From the NCBI GenBank assembly GCA_044221335.1, contig JBGAPI010000002.1, positions 1-64,000 of the forward strand: 64,000 nt of DNA. Reading direction: 5' to 3'. The DNA is from JBGAPI01 sp044221335. GTDB taxonomy: Bacteria; Pseudomonadota; Gammaproteobacteria; Xanthomonadales; Ahniellaceae. A program made the translations under genes and the position numbers. How positions within the stretch are numbered: position 1 is the stretch's first letter; each line of letters starts with the position of its first letter. The notes beneath the pieces were generated by a model. It ran no database searches. It saw only the letters and a program-made list of their open reading frames with translations, and had not been told where the DNA came from. Shown here in pieces: positions 61,171-64,000 of this stretch.

Positions 61171-63453
61171 ATGAACGCCAAGCCCCATGCCACGACCCCG
61201 TTCCGCCGGTCCACCCTCGCGCTGGCACTGGGCCTCGCCCTGCTGGCCCCCGCGGCGGCGGCGCAGGACGACCCCTTCGCGCTGGAGGAACCCACGGCGA
61301 AGCCCGACACCGACACGCTCGCCGAGCTGACCCAGATCGACAACTGGCTGGAGATCGGCGCGATCCTGGTGTCCGACGATTCCTTCAAGTTCGGCCGCTA
61401 CAGCGGCCTCGTCCGCGACGGCGGCTACGGCGTGCTGAGCTTCTCCTACCTCCAGCGCGGCCGCTACGACGACCCGTCGGCGGCCTACTGCCGGATCGAG
61501 GCGCGCGACCTCGGCCTCGATTCGCGCCGGGCCCGCGTCGAAGTCGGCGTGCAGGGCGACTATCGGGTGAGCCTCAGCTACCGCCAGATCCCGAACTTCC
61601 GCTCCGACACCGCGCAGACCATCTTCACCCGTCCCGGCGACAGCCACCTGACCCTGCCGTCGAACTGGGTGGGCGCGCAGAACACCGCCGGCATGACCAA
61701 CCTGCTCGCCAACCTGCGGCCGGTCGACCTGAAGACCGAGCGTCGCGCGGTCGGTGGCAGCGTCCTCAAGGAATTCGCCGAGAAGTGGCAGTTCGTCACC
61801 GAGGTCCGGCATGAGACCAAAGATGGCCTGAAATCGATCGGCGCGGTGATCGGCAACAGCGGCGGCAATCCGCGTGCGGTGCTGCTGCCCGAGCCGATCG
61901 ACTACGAGGTCACCGACTTCTCCGCCGCGCTGCGCTACGTCGCGAAGCGCTGGCAGGCGGAGCTGCGCTACAGCGGCCAGTGGTTCGACGACCACAACGC
62001 GGCGCTGTCCTGGCAGAACCCCTATCGCAGCATCAACGGCTGGACCAGCACCGCCGGCTTCCCGACCGGCATCGGCCAGATGTCGCTGCCGCCGGACAAC
62101 CAGTTCCACCAGTTCGCGGCCGACGTCGCCTGGCAGTGGAACGATCGCACCCGGCTCAGTGCCGACGTCGCCCGCGGCCGCCTGACCCAGAACGACGCCT
62201 TCCTGCCCTACACCGTCGATCCCACCGCGGCCGCCTCGATCACCGTGCCGCTGCCGCGCGATTCGCTGGACGGCGAGATCATCACCACCGTCGCCAACCT
62301 TCGCATCGCCTCGCGTCCGAACGCCGCGTTCAACTGGAGCGTGGGCTGGCGCTACGACGACCGCGACAACAACACGCCGCGTTCCGAATACGTCTACATC
62401 GGCGGCGACTCCAACACCCAGAACACCGCGGCCACCAGCTCGTTCCGCCGCTACAACGAGCCGTACAGCTATCGCGAGAACCAGTGGCGTGCCGACGCCG
62501 GATACCGCTTCGAAGCGGGCACCCGGCTGGCGTTCAACGCGCAGCGCCGCGAGATCGAGCGCAGCTATACCGAGCGCGAGCGCGCCGACGAGGACAGCGT
62601 CGGCCTGGTCGTGAGCCATGCCATCGAGGACTGGCTGAACGTCCGGGTCGGTGCCACCTGGGCCGACCGCAGCGGCTCGACCTATCAGGGCAACGAGCCC
62701 TTCCTGTCCGGCTACGCGCCCGGCTACACCAGCACGGTGCCCGGACAGTTCGAGAATCCGCCGGACCTGCGCCGCTTCTACGAGGCCGACCGCCGCCGCC
62801 ACCAGGGCAGCCTGGCGGCGAGCGTGACTCCGACCGAGACCTTGTCGCTTGAGCTCGAGGCGCGTTTCGGCGATGACGACTATCGGCATTCGGCACTCGG
62901 CCTCACCGGCAGCCGCTGGACCGCCTACACGGTCGGCGGTGCCTGGCAGCCGACCAGCGCCTGGCAGGCGCACGCGGAATACACCCACGAGTTCAACGCC
63001 GCCGACCAGGCTGGGCAGAGCACCTCGGGCGCGACCCGGGTCGCCGACGCGGCGAATCCGGCGCGCCACTGGGTCGCGCTGCACCGCGATGCGATCGACA
63101 CCGGCAGTGCCGGCATCGAGTGGAAGGGCCTGGACGGCCGCCTCACCCTCGGCCTCGACGACCTGGTCGCGCTGTCCAACGACGACATCCGCGTCACCGC
63201 CGGCAGCGCACTCGCGTACGCGCCGCTGCCGAACAACAAGACCCGTCTCGATTCGCTGTCGCTGCACGCGCGCTACCGGATGCATGCGCGCTGGTTCGCG
63301 GACCTGCGCTGGCGCCACGAGCGCTACCGCAGCTCCGACTGGGCGCTGGACGGCAACGAGGCCAACCAGCTCGCCAACGTGATCCTGTTCGGCGAGACCA
63401 GTCCCGACTATCGCGTCAACGCCGTCGCACTGACCTTCACCTACCACTTCTGA
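61171..63453 (+). CDS. MtrB/PioB-family outer-membrane beta-barrel
   Basis: The 760-residue protein is a large outer-membrane barrel that sheathes the decahaem cytochrome. It has a signal peptide (LALALGLALLAPAAAAQ), the family opening LEIGAILVSDDSFKFGRYSGL, and many alternating amphipathic strands with GxWRYD-type turns. It ends TFTYHF with the terminal Phe used by the BAM machinery. Only one cysteine is present (Cys107), so the N-terminal CXXC of Shewanella MtrB is missing. AGGAG lies before the ATG at 61171. It directly follows the decahaem gene, the usual pairing. No outer-surface cytochrome gene follows within the window. Confidence 0.93.
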   Translation: MNAKPHATTPFRRSTLALALGLALLAPAAAAQDDPFALEEPTAKPDTDTLAELTQIDNWLEIGAILVSDDSFKFGRYSGLVRDGGYGVLSFSYLQRGRYDDPSAAYCRIEARDLGLDSRRARVEVGVQGDYRVSLSYRQIPNFRSDTAQTIFTRPGDSHLTLPSNWVGAQNTAGMTNLLANLRPVDLKTERRAVGGSVLKEFAEKWQFVTEVRHETKDGLKSIGAVIGNSGGNPRAVLLPEPIDYEVTDFSAALRYVAKRWQAELRYSGQWFDDHNAALSWQNPYRSINGWTSTAGFPTGIGQMSLPPDNQFHQFAADVAWQWNDRTRLSADVARGRLTQNDAFLPYTVDPTAAASITVPLPRDSLDGEIITTVANLRIASRPNAAFNWSVGWRYDDRDNNTPRSEYVYIGGDSNTQNTAATSSFRRYNEPYSYRENQWRADAGYRFEAGTRLAFNAQRREIERSYTERERADEDSVGLVVSHAIEDWLNVRVGATWADRSGSTYQGNEPFLSGYAPGYTSTVPGQFENPPDLRRFYEADRRRHQGSLAASVTPTETLSLELEARFGDDDYRHSALGLTGSRWTAYTVGGAWQPTSAWQAHAEYTHEFNAADQAGQSTSGATRVADAANPARHWVALHRDAIDTGSAGIEWKGLDGRLTLGLDDLVALSNDDIRVTAGSALAYAPLPNNKTRLDSLSLHARYRMHARWFADLRWRHERYRSSDWALDGNEANQLANVILFGETSPDYRVNAVALTFTYHF

Positions 63454-63493
63454 ACCGACGGGACCGCCCGTCCTGCGCCCCGAGGAGGCCATC

Positions 63494-63988
63494 ATGAACG
63501 AGTCGAACCGCAACAACGATCCGGCCCTGCCGAACGTCGCCACCGTCCTCATCGCCGGTCTCGCCGGGGGTGCCTTCGAGCTCGCCTGGGTCGGCCTGTG
63601 GACCACGCTGACACAGACCTCGGCCAGCGCCGTCGCACGCGGAATCTCGGCCGCGGTCTCCACCCCGCTCGGCCAGGCGAGCCATGCCGCGCTGATCGGC
63701 ATCGGCATCCACTTCGCGCTGTCGATGGCGCTCGCCGCCCTGTTCGTCGGTCTGGCCTGGCGACCGCTCGCGCGGCACTTCGGCGGCCGCGGCGTCCTCG
63801 CCGGCGCCTGCCTCGCGCTCACCGGCGTGTGGGCTTTCAACTTTCTGGTGCTGCTGCCCTGGCTCGACCCCGCCTTCGTCAGCCTGCTGCCGCTGCCGGT
63901 CTCGGCGCTCTCGAAGCTCGGTTTCGGCGCGGTGATGGGCAGCTTCCTGGTCTCGACCGGGCAGCGTCGGTCCATCGTCGGGACCTGA
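63494..63988 (+). CDS. Small four-helix membrane protein at the end of the conduit operon
   Basis: The 164-residue protein has four hydrophobic helices, at about residues 15-38, 62-90, 100-124 and 130-155. It has no cysteine and no CXXCH motif. I do not recognise the family. GAGGAGG lies about 7 bases before the ATG. It starts 40 bases after the porin stop on the same strand, so it is probably cotranscribed. It could be an assembly factor, a quinone-site partner or an unrelated passenger. The window ends 12 bases after its stop, so further operon members may lie beyond. Confidence 0.72.
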   Translation: MNESNRNNDPALPNVATVLIAGLAGGAFELAWVGLWTTLTQTSASAVARGISAAVSTPLGQASHAALIGIGIHFALSMALAALFVGLAWRPLARHFGGRGVLAGACLALTGVWAFNFLVLLPWLDPAFVSLLPLPVSALSKLGFGAVMGSFLVSTGQRRSIVGT

Positions 63989-64000
63989 TCGCTGCGACCG

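Overview
The window is very GC-rich chromosomal DNA carrying a bacterial origin of replication. The order gyrB-recF-dnaN-dnaA // rpmH-rnpA-yidC-mnmE, followed beyond gyrB by a TPR gene, tonB, exbB, exbD genes and pdxJ, matches the origin region known from Xanthomonas. With a XanB2-like chorismatase and a secreted protein ending in LFSDGFE, this points to a member of the Xanthomonadales (Lysobacterales), probably Rhodanobacteraceae-like. The genus cannot be fixed from the sequence. No phage, insertion sequence, CRISPR array, rRNA or tRNA gene was recognised.

Layout. 1-9.5 kb: housekeeping and envelope genes (alpha/beta hydrolase, YidB-like, GlsB-like, pgk, hemN, a double-cNMP/rhodanese protein, TerC, DgkA). 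9.5-24.6 kb: ETF-ubiquinone oxidoreductase, a Tat lipoprotein amidase, a REC-PAS-GGDEF-EAL protein, rsmG, a large secreted serine protease, then a sixA-yceI-clsC-like run and a cNMP-binding patatin phospholipase. 25-29.3 kb: a 1454-residue secreted repeat protein. 29.4-32.3 kb: a frameshifted Ser/Thr kinase divergent from an ECF sigma factor. 32.4-37.7 kb: an SsuABC-type ABC operon, a wax ester synthase/DGAT and pdxJ. 37.7-42.6 kb: a TonB system with four exbD paralogues and a periplasmic TPR protein. 42.8-52.9 kb: the replication-origin block, with oriC between dnaN and dnaA and two parS-like sites inside recF. 52.9-57.6 kb: XanB2-like chorismatase, hemF, a 2OG-Fe(II) oxygenase, rmuC and a small unknown protein. 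57.7-64 kb: a cytochrome c5, then an operon for a trans-outer-membrane electron conduit (tetraheme NapC/CymA type, EB_dh-like cytochrome, decaheme MtrA/DmsE type, MtrB/PioB porin, small membrane protein).

How the parts fit. The most interesting region is the multiheme conduit at the right end. It would move electrons from the quinol pool through the periplasm and outer membrane. An FNR/Anr-like box lies upstream of it, and a second one lies upstream of hemN, the oxygen-independent haem synthesis gene. This suggests coordinated low-oxygen expression of haem supply and of a haem-rich pathway; hemF covers the aerobic branch. Intergenic DNA carries five copies of a 114-116 bp palindromic element and several shorter GTAGGGCG-type palindromes, three of which contribute the TAG stop codon of the upstream gene.
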